NCBI GenBank assembly: GCA_028724885.1
Contig: JAQYTJ010000055.1
Span: 43,957 to 107,956, forward strand
Reading direction: 5' to 3'
Source of the DNA: Bacteroidales bacterium
GTDB taxonomy: Bacteria; Bacteroidota; Bacteroidia; Bacteroidales; UBA932
Length of the DNA: 64,000 nt
Made by a program: the position numbers and the translations under genes. The stretch's first letter is position 1, and the number at the start of each line of letters is the position of its first letter. Positions 54,901 to 62,642 of this stretch are shown piece by piece. The notes below the pieces were generated by a model, which was not told the origin of the DNA, did no database searches, and worked only from the letters and a program-made list of their open reading frames with translations.

Positions 54901-56132
54901 TCGATGGCATATACAGAGTTCCTGACGCTGAAATTTGGGATACTCGCAAGGTGCTGAAAAAGAGATTGATAAGGGTTGTCAAAGAGAGAATTTCAGATTC
55001 TGCCCTGTGCAATCATTATTCGCCAAAGGAAATCGTGGCGATAAAGGAGAATCTCCGAGATGATGTCTTGACCATCGGGTTCGCAAGACGATTCGCTACA
55101 TATAAGAGGGCTACGCTTCTATTCTCTGATCTTGACAGGCTGAGCGACATCGTTAATAGTCCTCAGCATCCGGTGCAGTTCATCTTCGCTGGCAAGGCAC
55201 ATCCTGCCGACAAGGCCGGCCAGGATTTGATAAGGCAGATAATCGACATTTCCAAGCAGCCAAGATTCATAGGAAAGATAGTCTTCGTGCCTGGGTATGA
55301 CATTTCTCTGGCTAAGAGGCTCGTACAAGGCGTGGATGTTTGGATGAATAATCCTACGAGGCCTCTTGAGGCTTCTGGAACGTCAGGAGAGAAGGCTGCA
55401 ATGAATGGCGTGATGCATTTCTCTGTGCTTGACGGCTGGTGGGTTGAGGGCTATAAGGAAGGTGCTGGCTGGGCATTGCCTCAAGAGCAGGTCTACGAAG
55501 ATAATAACTACCAGAATGAGCTGGATGCCGCAACCATTTACACAACGATAGAGAATGATATCGCTCCTGCCTACTATGATGTAGATCCTAAGACGAATTT
55601 GCCAGAGACATGGATTGGTTATATAATGAATACTATAGCTCAGGTGGCATGTAACTTCACTACTAATAGAATGCTGACTGACTATTGTGAGAAATTCTAT
55701 TATCCTCAGGCGGAAAGGACGCAAATGCTCGTTGGCGATGACTATGCCATCGCTCGTAAGATCTCGGCTTGGAAATCCAGGATGCGCAGGTACTGGGATG
55801 ACATCGAGGTAATCTCTCAGAAGCTGCCAGAAGCATCTTATAGCTTAGATCACGGCAGCGACCTCAATGTAGAAGTAGTACTGAATCTAGGTAATATTAA
55901 GCCAGAAGAGATAGGCGTTGAGGTGCTTGTCGCAACGACCGATAGAAAACGCCAGCTGCATATTCAAGATGTTTTCCAGTCTAATGTAGTCGAATATAAA
56001 GATGGCATTGCTACATACCATGCGTCTGTTGAGCCGCAGAGGGCTGGAATGTACCAGTTTGCCGTGAGGATGTATGCCATGAATGAGCTGCTGCCTCACA
56101 GGCAGGACTTCGAGTTGGTGAAATGGTTATAG
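51894..56132 (+). CDS. Glycogen synthase (GT3) fused to alpha-glucan phosphorylase (GT35)
   Basis: A 1412-residue two-enzyme fusion. Residues 1 to about 540 are GT3 glycogen synthase: EVSWEVCNKVGGIYTVI at the N-terminus, TTHATVMGR, GIGGRYEYRNKGIDVF and YYEPWGYTPLES. A charged linker (about 541-565) follows. The rest is a GT35 phosphorylase of the short bacterial type, beginning LSKNLWWCWNNDA, with YFCMEYGL, the phosphate/PLP region and the PLP lysine Lys1167 in ASGTSGEKAAMNG, then VLDGWWVEGY. One half extends and the other shortens alpha-1,4-glucan, so separate control is likely. It begins 67 bp after the GH57 gene and overlaps ribF by 10 bp. Confidence 0.93.
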   Translation: MTNKVEVPDYLFEVSWEVCNKVGGIYTVIATKSLYLKTQLHTHHMLIGPDVWMDTKSNPDFIEDQHLYAPWKNHAAGEGLRVRIGKWNVPGSPTAILVDFKQFITKQNDILSQYWVDFKVDSITGNWDYKENVLFGYAAGRVIESFYRFNLSQSDKVVAQFHEWQTGAGLLYLKKANLPIATVFTTHATVMGRCIAGNNQPLYDSLESYDGDEKARQFGNVARHSIEKISAQNADIFTTVSEITARECAQFLGRTVDEVTPNGFENSFTPATDEEYDSKRSAARDKLIEVATAMSGEEIPKDAILVGIGGRYEYRNKGIDVFIDALDTLRKEEPEGRSIQAFIMIPSGNNGPDKNLLSKLSGTQADYATQVSHVLMDKENDIITKRLRELKFDNAKGNRVKVYFIPSYLNGSDGIFNMKYYDLLVGLDLTLFPSYYEPWGYTPLESLAFRVPTLTTSLSGFGLWVRTHYEKDHPGISVVDRTDSNYFDVVDGVVDRVKEIAALDDAKRKEYMESARDVSKIALWENQIQYYKEAYSKAISKVKETRGDSHEEMEADKTMEYKKIEINNPSWKSVVVRRHLPDALSGLETLSKNLWWCWNNDAKELFKSIDTDIWYKTNHNPMALLDAVSLKRFNELANNEVFLGRLGAIMDEFNAYMVKKSERKDPEIAYFCMEYGLDSSLKIYSGGLGILAGDYLKETSDMNVNMVAIGLLYRYGYFTQVITSQGEQVARYDAQDFTKIPAEPVINDNGEWVTASVAFPGRTITARIWKVAVGRTDLYLLDTDYEANIPEDRQVTYHLYGGDWENRLKQELLLGVGGIRALRSLDLNPQIYHCNEGHAAFTGIERLREYIQNDNLDFGEALEVVRASSLFTTHTPVPAGHDTFDEDLLRKYIGHYPPRLKIDWDTLMGLGKARVSDPNEKFSMSFLAANLSQNVNGVSKLHGDVSKEIFSKMYPGYLPEELFISYVTNGVHYYTWCAAEWQKIHDKVFGPEFKTHHYDKKCFDGIYRVPDAEIWDTRKVLKKRLIRVVKERISDSALCNHYSPKEIVAIKENLRDDVLTIGFARRFATYKRATLLFSDLDRLSDIVNSPQHPVQFIFAGKAHPADKAGQDLIRQIIDISKQPRFIGKIVFVPGYDISLAKRLVQGVDVWMNNPTRPLEASGTSGEKAAMNGVMHFSVLDGWWVEGYKEGAGWALPQEQVYEDNNYQNELDAATIYTTIENDIAPAYYDVDPKTNLPETWIGYIMNTIAQVACNFTTNRMLTDYCEKFYYPQAERTQMLVGDDYAIARKISAWKSRMRRYWDDIEVISQKLPEASYSLDHGSDLNVEVVLNLGNIKPEEIGVEVLVATTDRKRQLHIQDVFQSNVVEYKDGIATYHASVEPQRAGMYQFAVRMYAMNELLPHRQDFELVKWL

Positions 56133-56995
56133 CTACTGGATTTTTCGACGGTGTCCACATCGGGCACCGTCATGTCATATCTACGCTGATTGATGAAGCT
56201 CGGAGGCGTGGCGATGAAAGCATGGTCGTCACCTTCTGGCCTCATCCGCGTAATGTCCTTCAAGATGATGCCCGTAATCTTCGTCTTCTTACTTCCTTGG
56301 ACGAAAAGACGGAGCTTTTGAAAGGGCTGGGCGTGGATAATGTCGAAGTGCTGCCTTTCACTAAGGAATTCAGCCACCTGACTTCAAGGCACTATATTCA
56401 TGAATATCTCGTAGGCCGTTTCAGCTGCAAGGCTATCCTTCTAGGGTACGACAACCATCTCGGCAGCGACCTTGCTGGGCCGGATGAGATCGTGAAAATA
56501 GCAGATGACGAAGGCGTGGACGTAATCCTTTGCAGTAAAATCGAAATCCCAGGAGGGATGGTGGTCAGCTCGACTAAAATCCGAAATTCCATCTCCTCTG
56601 GTTGCATCGAGGAGGCCAATCAGATGCTAGGTTATGGATATTCCTTATTAGGCGTCGTAGTGGCAGGCAATCAGCTTGGCCGCACAATCGGCTTTCCAAC
56701 GGCGAACATGCAGCTTTACGAGCCGCTGAAGCTTGTCCCTGGGAACGGTGTCTACAAAGTAAGGGTCGAGGCAGTCGGGCGCGTCCTAGCCGGAATGTGC
56801 AACATCGGTCTTCGTCCCACTGTGAGTCACGACACCAGGCTCACGATAGAAACGAACATTTTCGATTTCGACGAAGACATCTACGGCCTGCCGATAAAGG
56901 TGACGTTCCTCAACAAGATCCGCGACGAGCACCGCTTCAGTTCAATCGGCGAACTGAAAGCGCAACTGGAGCAAGACCGTAATTCTTGCATGTAA
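56123..56995 (+). CDS. ribF: Bifunctional riboflavin kinase/FAD synthetase
   Basis: A 290-residue protein with an N-terminal FMN adenylyltransferase domain (GFFDGVHIGHRHV, residues about 6-18, nucleotidyltransferase HxGH), the TKIRNSI segment, and a C-terminal riboflavin kinase domain (GRTIGFPTANM, NIGLRPTV). It converts riboflavin to FMN and FAD. It is a little short at the N-terminus compared with E. coli RibF. Its ATG lies inside the last codons of the fusion gene (10-bp overlap), so translation is coupled. A ~70-bp fragment of a similar gene lies at 60318-60389. Confidence 0.92.
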   Translation: MVIATGFFDGVHIGHRHVISTLIDEARRRGDESMVVTFWPHPRNVLQDDARNLRLLTSLDEKTELLKGLGVDNVEVLPFTKEFSHLTSRHYIHEYLVGRFSCKAILLGYDNHLGSDLAGPDEIVKIADDEGVDVILCSKIEIPGGMVVSSTKIRNSISSGCIEEANQMLGYGYSLLGVVVAGNQLGRTIGFPTANMQLYEPLKLVPGNGVYKVRVEAVGRVLAGMCNIGLRPTVSHDTRLTIETNIFDFDEDIYGLPIKVTFLNKIRDEHRFSSIGELKAQLEQDRNSCM

Positions 56996-56999
56996 AATA

Positions 57000-57720
57000 C
57001 AATACTTCTGTTAGCTTCTTTTGCCGCTTTCGGGCAAACGAATAAGTAGCGTCATAAGTACGATGTCGCTGCGTACATTTGGCCGGCATATTTCAACGAG
57101 CCTAGGTTTCAGAGCGAGATGGGCATTTCCCATGATGGAAAAGGTGAATGGGAGGCCGTTTTGAATGACGGTTTCCTGAAAGCAAAGAACAATGACAAGA
57201 TGGAGTTCTATCTTATGTGGGCCAATCATACCCATACAGCTTACATAGATTACACGGAATCGGACAAAAACAATTATTATTGGAAGGGACAGGTGGATTT
57301 CGATACTTTCGATGAGTTCACCGATCATGTCGTCAAGGATTGCTTCTCCCGTCTAAATTATTACAGAATAGAGAACAAACTCTTGTAGTTTCCCTGTTAG
57401 TCCCCGTCGCGAGTCCAAATTATTACAGAATAGATGGCAAACCGGTTTTCGCAATCTATGAGCTATGCACTTTCATAGAATGCATGAGTTCTATCGAGAA
57501 AGCTAAAGAAGCTCTGGATCTATTCAGGGAGAGATGTGTCAATGCAGGGCTAGGTGGCCTTCATCTGCAAGCGATTCTCTGGGGAGCCATCCCTTAGACT
57601 GTCTCGAATGTGCCTGGGGACAAATCAGCCACTCAAGATAACACTGTAAAATATCTCGGGTTCAATAGCCTTACTAATTATCAGTTACCTCAAGTCAATC
57701 TGACTTTTTGGACATCCCCT
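57000..57720 (+). pseudogene. Decayed WbsX/GH99-like glycan-active protein
   Basis: Starting right after ribF, one frame reads ILLLASFAAFGQTNK (a signal-peptide remnant), a stop at 57047, then KYDVAAYIWPAY and GEWEAV. It jumps directly to LNDGFLKAKNNDKMEFYLMWANH: the central part expected in this family, with the HGV-x-VFIFDWYWY-type core, is missing. After a frameshift near 57375 a second frame continues NYYRIDGKPVFAIYELCTF and GLGGLHLQAILWG, stops at 57595, and resumes VPGDK and YLGFNSLTNYQ. A 17-bp direct repeat (57355-57371 and 57417-57433) marks the frameshift site. The identity is from family memory; the ruin itself is plain. Confidence 0.72.
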
Positions 57721-57740
57721 CCCCATTGCTCTGAAAATTT

Positions 57741-60038
57741 TCAGTACCGAAGTTTCACGCCAAAGAAAAATATGCGTGGGTTGCCCGGACCGTAGATATA
57801 ATTGGAATCCCGATCCGGCCCTTTGTCGAAGTCTCTCTGATAGGCATTGAAGAGATTCTGGAGACCGATGTTAAGCTCCAGAATCACGTTCTTGTACAAC
57901 TTGATGTCGTAGCTGGTCTTCAGATTTATCTCCATGAAGCGTCCTGTCTTTTCCGTGCGGTCGCTGGCAATCACTCCCTTGTGGTGCTCGACCAGCATAC
58001 TCCCTGTGTAATTACCCGACATCGACACGTCCCAGCCCTCCAACGGCGAGGATGAGAGCGAGAAGTATCCGTAAATATTCGGGGTTCGAAACATCCGCTT
58101 TTCGGCTGGCAGAGAGGAATTCTCGCTCCATGTTCTGGCTTCTAGGTATTCAGCATGCTGGATAGTACCGCCCGCCTGCAGCTGGAAGTATTTCTTCCAG
58201 GCAATTTTACATTCAATGATTCCGCCGTAGACATTTGCACCAGATTCGTTCTTGCGGTACTTGTACAGTTTGTCCCCTTCCGTCTTCTCTTCAAAAGCGA
58301 AGATGTCGTTCAAACGGGTGAAGAAGCCTTCGACCAACAGATTGGTTTTCCAGTTCGACCAGTCCTTGTACAAATCGGCCGAGAGGTTGAAGCTGTGCGA
58401 CTTCTCTTCTTTGAGACCATCGGAAAGGCGGATGAAAGCCATTACGCCTCCTACCGCCTCGATGTGCAAGTCCTCGTCGAAAGCCTGCGGAGCACGGAAG
58501 CCGGTCGAATAGCTGGCGCGTAAGTTCACATTTTTCATTGGGTTGTAGCGTAGATTGATACGTGGGCAGAAAATCACTTTTTTCAGCATGTTGTGTTTGT
58601 CCAAGCGGATGCCGACCAACAGATTGAACTGCTCGTTTTTCCATTCGTTCTGAAAGAAGAAACTGCCTATTCCGGCGATTTGGTCAATCTTGCGGTTGTA
58701 GCCCCACATATCGTCATGCAGTCGGTCTTGATTGAATTCCAGTCCCATGGTCATGTCGGCTGGCATAAAAAGGAGGTGGTGGAAACGATAGTCGTATTGC
58801 GAGCCGACCACCCATGTCAGGTCTTTGGTGTTGCCATAAGCATTCAGGTTTTGTCCGCTTCCGTAGTAGCTGTTCCGGCCGATATGTTGCGCAGAGGCAT
58901 ATGCATTCAGCTTGTGCCTCGTGTTCGGGGACAGGTATTGGAAGTTGAGGTTCCCGGAGTTGATATCATGCTTTATTTCTTCGGCGATGTCCGCTTCGTG
59001 GGGCGGACGGTCGATGAGGTTCCCGCCGCGGCGATATTCATGCATATGGTGATATTCAAAAGACAATTTGGAATAATCTCCTGTCTTCAGGAAAGTCTTC
59101 ATCCCTACCATCTGATTTTTCAGTCGCGGCATTTCGGTGAAGCCATCGTCATCGTAGTCGTAGCCGTCTCGGTCCCGAATTTGGCTGAATACTGCGATGC
59201 CGAGTTTATTATCTGGCGTGATAAACGACGAGTTAACGTTCGTATTGTTTTCAAAGGCATCGAATTGGCCTATTCCGGAGATTGTGTGAGATATCTCACT
59301 GGAATTACGGGTAGGCTCCTTGGTGATGATGTTGATCGTGCCGCCGATTGCGGACGAGCCGAAGAGGGCAGAACCTCCACCACGCATCACCTCTACCCTG
59401 TCGATCATGTTCGTCGGAATCTGGTCGAGGCCGTATACACCTGCCAGGGCACTGAACACTGGACGCGAATCAATTAGAATCTGGGAATAATGGCCGTCTA
59501 GACCGTTCATCCGGACCTGCTTGAAGCCGCAGTTCTGACAGTTCGTTTCGACTCGGAGTCCAGGCTGGAAGTTCAGCCCCTCCGCCAAACAGGAGGAATG
59601 GGTGTTGTCGAAGAGTTTGGAAGTCATGACGCTGACCAGTGTCGGAGCCATGCGGCGAGTGGTTTCCATGCGGTTGGCCGAGATGACTACCTCATCGATT
59701 TCTTCCGTGTCTTCCTCCACTTCGAAATTCACTGTCAAGACTTCACCTTTTTTGATTTGGATTTCCTTGCTGGAGGTAAGATAGCCGATGGCGGACGCTT
59801 CTATGATGAATTTCCCCTCTGGAACGTTTCTGAGGACATAAGCCCCCGACTCGTCCGTAGAAGTACCGATCATCGTTCCTTTCAGAGAGACCATTAGGAA
59901 TGGAAGTCGCTCCTGTGTTACCATGTTCACGACATGACCCCTGACTGTAGCTTTTTCCCTGATTCCGCTATCATTTTCATGCGCGGTCGCCATCACACAA
60001 ACCAAGACAGCGTATGCATAAAGAAGAATTTTCTTCAT
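57741..60038 (-). CDS. TonB-dependent outer-membrane receptor
   Basis: From the ATG at 60038 the protein has 765 residues: signal peptide (MKKILLYAYAVLVCVMATAH), a CarboxypepD_reg-like domain (about 30-110), a plug domain with EIDEVVISANRMETT, RVEVMRGGGSALFGSSAIGGTINI, and a barrel with a C-terminal aromatic residue. Within the plug is a Cys-x-x-Cys pair (TNCQNCGFKQVRMNGLDG), found in a receptor subgroup that is not SusC-like. Cargo is unknown; metal-chelate or haem uptake is possible. It sits between two decayed regions and may be an acquired gene. Confidence 0.9.
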   Translation of the reverse strand: MKKILLYAYAVLVCVMATAHENDSGIREKATVRGHVVNMVTQERLPFLMVSLKGTMIGTSTDESGAYVLRNVPEGKFIIEASAIGYLTSSKEIQIKKGEVLTVNFEVEEDTEEIDEVVISANRMETTRRMAPTLVSVMTSKLFDNTHSSCLAEGLNFQPGLRVETNCQNCGFKQVRMNGLDGHYSQILIDSRPVFSALAGVYGLDQIPTNMIDRVEVMRGGGSALFGSSAIGGTINIITKEPTRNSSEISHTISGIGQFDAFENNTNVNSSFITPDNKLGIAVFSQIRDRDGYDYDDDGFTEMPRLKNQMVGMKTFLKTGDYSKLSFEYHHMHEYRRGGNLIDRPPHEADIAEEIKHDINSGNLNFQYLSPNTRHKLNAYASAQHIGRNSYYGSGQNLNAYGNTKDLTWVVGSQYDYRFHHLLFMPADMTMGLEFNQDRLHDDMWGYNRKIDQIAGIGSFFFQNEWKNEQFNLLVGIRLDKHNMLKKVIFCPRINLRYNPMKNVNLRASYSTGFRAPQAFDEDLHIEAVGGVMAFIRLSDGLKEEKSHSFNLSADLYKDWSNWKTNLLVEGFFTRLNDIFAFEEKTEGDKLYKYRKNESGANVYGGIIECKIAWKKYFQLQAGGTIQHAEYLEARTWSENSSLPAEKRMFRTPNIYGYFSLSSSPLEGWDVSMSGNYTGSMLVEHHKGVIASDRTEKTGRFMEINLKTSYDIKLYKNVILELNIGLQNLFNAYQRDFDKGPDRDSNYIYGPGNPRIFFFGVKLRY

Positions 60039-60053
60039 AGTACGATTTTTATT

Positions 60054-60084
60054 CAAAGTTATGCGGCATGGCTGTGCAAATCAA
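60054..60084 (-). promoter_or_regulatory. Candidate promoter of the TonB receptor
   Basis: The minus strand has TTG (60084-60082), a 20-nt spacer and TAACTTTG (60061-60054). The ATG at 60038 would then have a leader of only about ten bases, which is unusually short; spacing otherwise fits. Confidence 0.45.
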
Positions 60085-60317
60085 TCATCATTTGTTGGTA
60101 TTTGTGTAGAGGCGGAAACATTCCTCCGAACCACGTACCGACACGCATCATTTGTAAACGAGGCCAATGAAGAAAATCAAACTTGTGTCTGGTTTCGTTC
60201 ATCACAAGAGGAATGAACTCCTTGGTGTCCGTTCACAATACCATATTAATGTTGTTATGTCGGCCTTGGTTGTTGTTGAAAGTACGAAATTGTCGCAATC
60301 CACCATGCCGTCAGCAC

Positions 60318-60389
60318 CATCGGTCTTCGCCCTACCGTGAGTCATTACTCCATGGTCACGATAAAGCGAACATTTTCCCTGTTTTCGTC
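60318..60389 (+). pseudogene. Fragment of a ribF-like gene
   Basis: CATCGGTCTTCGCCCTACCG and the following ~50 bp resemble ribF at 56803-56871 (CATCGGTCTTCGTCCCACTG, then a shared GTGAGTCA and CACGATA) at roughly 80 percent identity, with small gaps. This is the part encoding NIGLRPTV. It is out of context and has no flanking ribF sequence, so it is a relic of a duplication or recombination. Confidence 0.65.
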
Positions 60390-60409
60390 AATTAGGCACC
60401 CATTATTAT

Positions 60410-60741
60410 TAGGGCGTGTAGATGAGGTCGTAGACATGCTTCTGCTCTACGTCAATCTGTAACAGGACTGATATCGGCTCCGCATATTGGGCTACACATA
60501 GTTCATGCGATACACATGGTCTTTACGTTTCCCCGGACTCGTGCGAGAGTCAGATGTGACCCGGTTGCCATGAGGATGCGCTCAAGTTCCAGCAATACGG
60601 CGTATGCTTTAAAGCAGATGCAGATGTGCCCTTCGATGCGGTTCCGGAGACGGTGGTAGATTGTCCCGACCCTCAAGTCACTCTTGTTCATCCGGAAGGC
60701 ACGCTCAATGTACCATTGATTACCGTAGCTTGCGCGACTTT
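60410..60741 (-). pseudogene. C-terminal remnant of an IS4/IS1634-type transposase
   Basis: The minus strand from about 60741 encodes NQWYIERAFRMNKSDLRVG and then IYHRLRNRIEGHICICFKAY, the typical C-terminal part of DDE transposases of the IS4/IS1634 group (the E in WYIERAFR is the likely DDE glutamate). After a stop and frameshift near 60500 the tail continues in another frame (QYAEPISVLLQIDVEQKHVY) to about 60415. The 5' two thirds is missing and no inverted repeats were found. Confidence 0.7.
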
Positions 60742-60753
60742 CGGGGTTTTAGG

Positions 60754-61002
60754 TTAACGTCTCTGAGAGATTTTTCTGATTATCCAGATGACGAGGAACA
60801 CTATGAGCCTGATTACAAATAGCGTGATGTATGTGATTACGGCTACTACAAAAACATAACCTATCATAGTTACGAGTTCTTCAGCAGGGCGGGAAAATTT
60901 GATTATAGCAAATATATTCACGCAGACTGCGAACACGAAGCAGCCGAGAAGTATCCAGAGCTCCCTCCTGATTGATTTTTCTTTTATAGTGATGTCTTTC
61001 AT
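60754..61002 (-). CDS. Small two-helix membrane protein, unknown
   Basis: An 82-residue protein with two hydrophobic segments (about 15-35 and 43-75) and a basic C-terminus (IIRKISQRR). Its ATG follows the stop of the upstream oxidoreductase gene by 1 bp, so it is co-expressed with it. I do not recognise the family. It may be a membrane partner or a passenger of the oxidoreductase operon. Confidence 0.6.
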   Translation of the reverse strand: MKDITIKEKSIRRELWILLGCFVFAVCVNIFAIIKFSRPAEELVTMIGYVFVVAVITYITLFVIRLIVFLVIWIIRKISQRR

Positions 61003-61003
61003 C

Positions 61004-62329
61004 TTAGAATTTCATGTAAGGGATTTTGTATTCATCTGGGAATTGCAGCACGGTGTGCTGTTCCATTGCCTGGTTGCCAAGCAGGCAGAGCGTTGACGAG
61101 CAGTAGGCCTCCTCAACCACGTTTTTTGCCTTTTCTCCGGTGATGCAAGACTGGCAGAATGCAGACAATATTTCATCAGAGCCGTCATGGTCGGCAGAAA
61201 CCATGCTCTGGCCTCCGTTTACGCTTGTCCTGCCCGACATCACGGGATGGGGAACATATTCTGACCTTAGCTCCGGTCTCCAGCTAGGGCCTGCCGTAGG
61301 AATTGATGCGAAGACCCCATTCTTTATCTGATCAAGCAGCTGGCGTATCCCTGGAACCATGTTGTCGTTTTCTAGGTAATAAACACCTTTGGAGAGGTCC
61401 ATTGTACCGTCTTTCCCTAAAATCTGCTCTTCCATGCCGTTATACTTATTTGAAATGAGAGACTCATAGGCTATCTTCCTACCATCGGAGTACCTGTAGG
61501 TTACGGCCACGCTGTCGTACACTTCTCTCCCGTCTTTCCAGTAGACGATGTCTCCCATTCCTGTTACCTCGAAAGGTATTTTGTCGGCTGCCCAGTTGCA
61601 GACCTCCAGTTGATGGCAGCCCAGCTCGGTCATCAGGCCTCCGGAATACTCCTTGTAAAGCCTCCAGTTGATCCATCTCTCAAGATCAGGTGAAGGAACC
61701 GGTCTGCGCCAGTCGGCATTCCTGAACCAATGGCACCTCATCCCGACCACATCTCCAATCAAGCCCTGCCTTATCATCTGCATGGCCTTAACATATTTCT
61801 CGTCGTACATTCTTTGCATGCAGTAGTAGAGTGCCTTGTCAGACTTAGAATAGGCATCATATACTGCCTTGCACTGATCCATCGTCCTTGCCATTGCCTT
61901 TTCGCAGAAAACGTGTTTCCCTGCGTCTAGGGCATCGAGAGTGATCTGGGCATGCAGATGAAGCGGAGTGGCTATGATTACCCCATCTATGGATTTGTCG
62001 TCAAGCACATTACGATAATCTTTGCATCCCTTAGCACCAGGGTAAAGGGCGAGCGCGGCATCCAGATTCGTCTTGTAAGGATCGCAGATGGTGACTAGGT
62101 CTGCATGTGGGATATTCAAAAGGTTATGAATATGATATTGTCCTCTTGATCCAGAGCCTATCAGTGCGACCTTCGCTTTTTCTTTCTTTATCTCATCCAG
62201 TTTCTCCGGAGTGCATGATGTAAGCCAAGGAGCAGAGTTCGCCAAGAACAAAGCGCCTCCGCCCATCCATGCGAGGTTTTTGATAAAATTCCTGAGTCCG
62301 AGATCTACGTCTTCTTTTTTCTTTTCCAT
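61004..62329 (-). CDS. Gfo/Idh/MocA-family oxidoreductase, exported type
   Basis: A 441-residue sugar-type dehydrogenase. The N-terminus (about 1-37) has a hydrophobic stretch ending LTSC, which could be a signal or lipobox; no twin-arginine motif is present. The Rossmann fold GSGSRGQYHIHNLL (about 57-70), VIIATPLHLHAQ and the modified EKxxA motif (CEKAMARTMDQC) follow; the usual EKP Pro is Ala. The C-terminal domain has GGLMTELGCHQLEV. GH109-like glycosidases share this fold, so hydrolase activity is an alternative. It forms a unit with the small membrane protein. Confidence 0.82.
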   Translation of the reverse strand: MEKKKEDVDLGLRNFIKNLAWMGGGALFLANSAPWLTSCTPEKLDEIKKEKAKVALIGSGSRGQYHIHNLLNIPHADLVTICDPYKTNLDAALALYPGAKGCKDYRNVLDDKSIDGVIIATPLHLHAQITLDALDAGKHVFCEKAMARTMDQCKAVYDAYSKSDKALYYCMQRMYDEKYVKAMQMIRQGLIGDVVGMRCHWFRNADWRRPVPSPDLERWINWRLYKEYSGGLMTELGCHQLEVCNWAADKIPFEVTGMGDIVYWKDGREVYDSVAVTYRYSDGRKIAYESLISNKYNGMEEQILGKDGTMDLSKGVYYLENDNMVPGIRQLLDQIKNGVFASIPTAGPSWRPELRSEYVPHPVMSGRTSVNGGQSMVSADHDGSDEILSAFCQSCITGEKAKNVVEEAYCSSTLCLLGNQAMEQHTVLQFPDEYKIPYMKF

Positions 62330-62642
62330 TTATGCGAGATGATTACCCCTAACTTAGGGGCAGATAAATAAATTAATAAATTTAATAAATATTTTGTCGT
62401 ATTGCTATAATTTATCCTTTCTCCATATAAAGGACAGAATGCCGGCATCTAGATAAACTCTTCCAATTTCTGCGCTAAGTCTTTTCTCCAAGTCATTATC
62501 TTATATCAGTCTGATGCCCCATCTAGAGTCCTTGATGCATCCAGCTGTAAGAATCATATTGGCAGTGATTACGTTGGGTTCTCATGCTGAAACGAAACTA
62601 GAATTCATGACACGACTCTGATGCATAAAATGGAAGATGACT
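62330..62642. other. Intergenic region between the oxidoreductase gene and nagA
   Basis: Both neighbours are on the minus strand. It holds the CCCCTAA/TTAGGGG palindrome near the oxidoreductase start and an AT-rich stretch (62365-62405). I see no coding frame and no clear TAnnTTTG box. Confidence 0.4.
62346..62360. promoter_or_regulatory. 15-bp palindrome upstream of the oxidoreductase gene
   Basis: CCCCTAACTTAGGGG is a perfect palindrome around one central base, 16 nt before the start codon. It may be a repressor site; the binding protein is unknown. Confidence 0.4.

Noticed and set aside
57641..57671. tRNA-like TTCAA word
   Set aside because: No acceptor, D or anticodon stems can be built around it; I found no tRNA in the window.
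60183..60395. 70-codon plus-strand frame between the TonB receptor and the IS remnant
   Set aside because: It runs through the ribF fragment in a wrong frame and has no coherent protein pattern.
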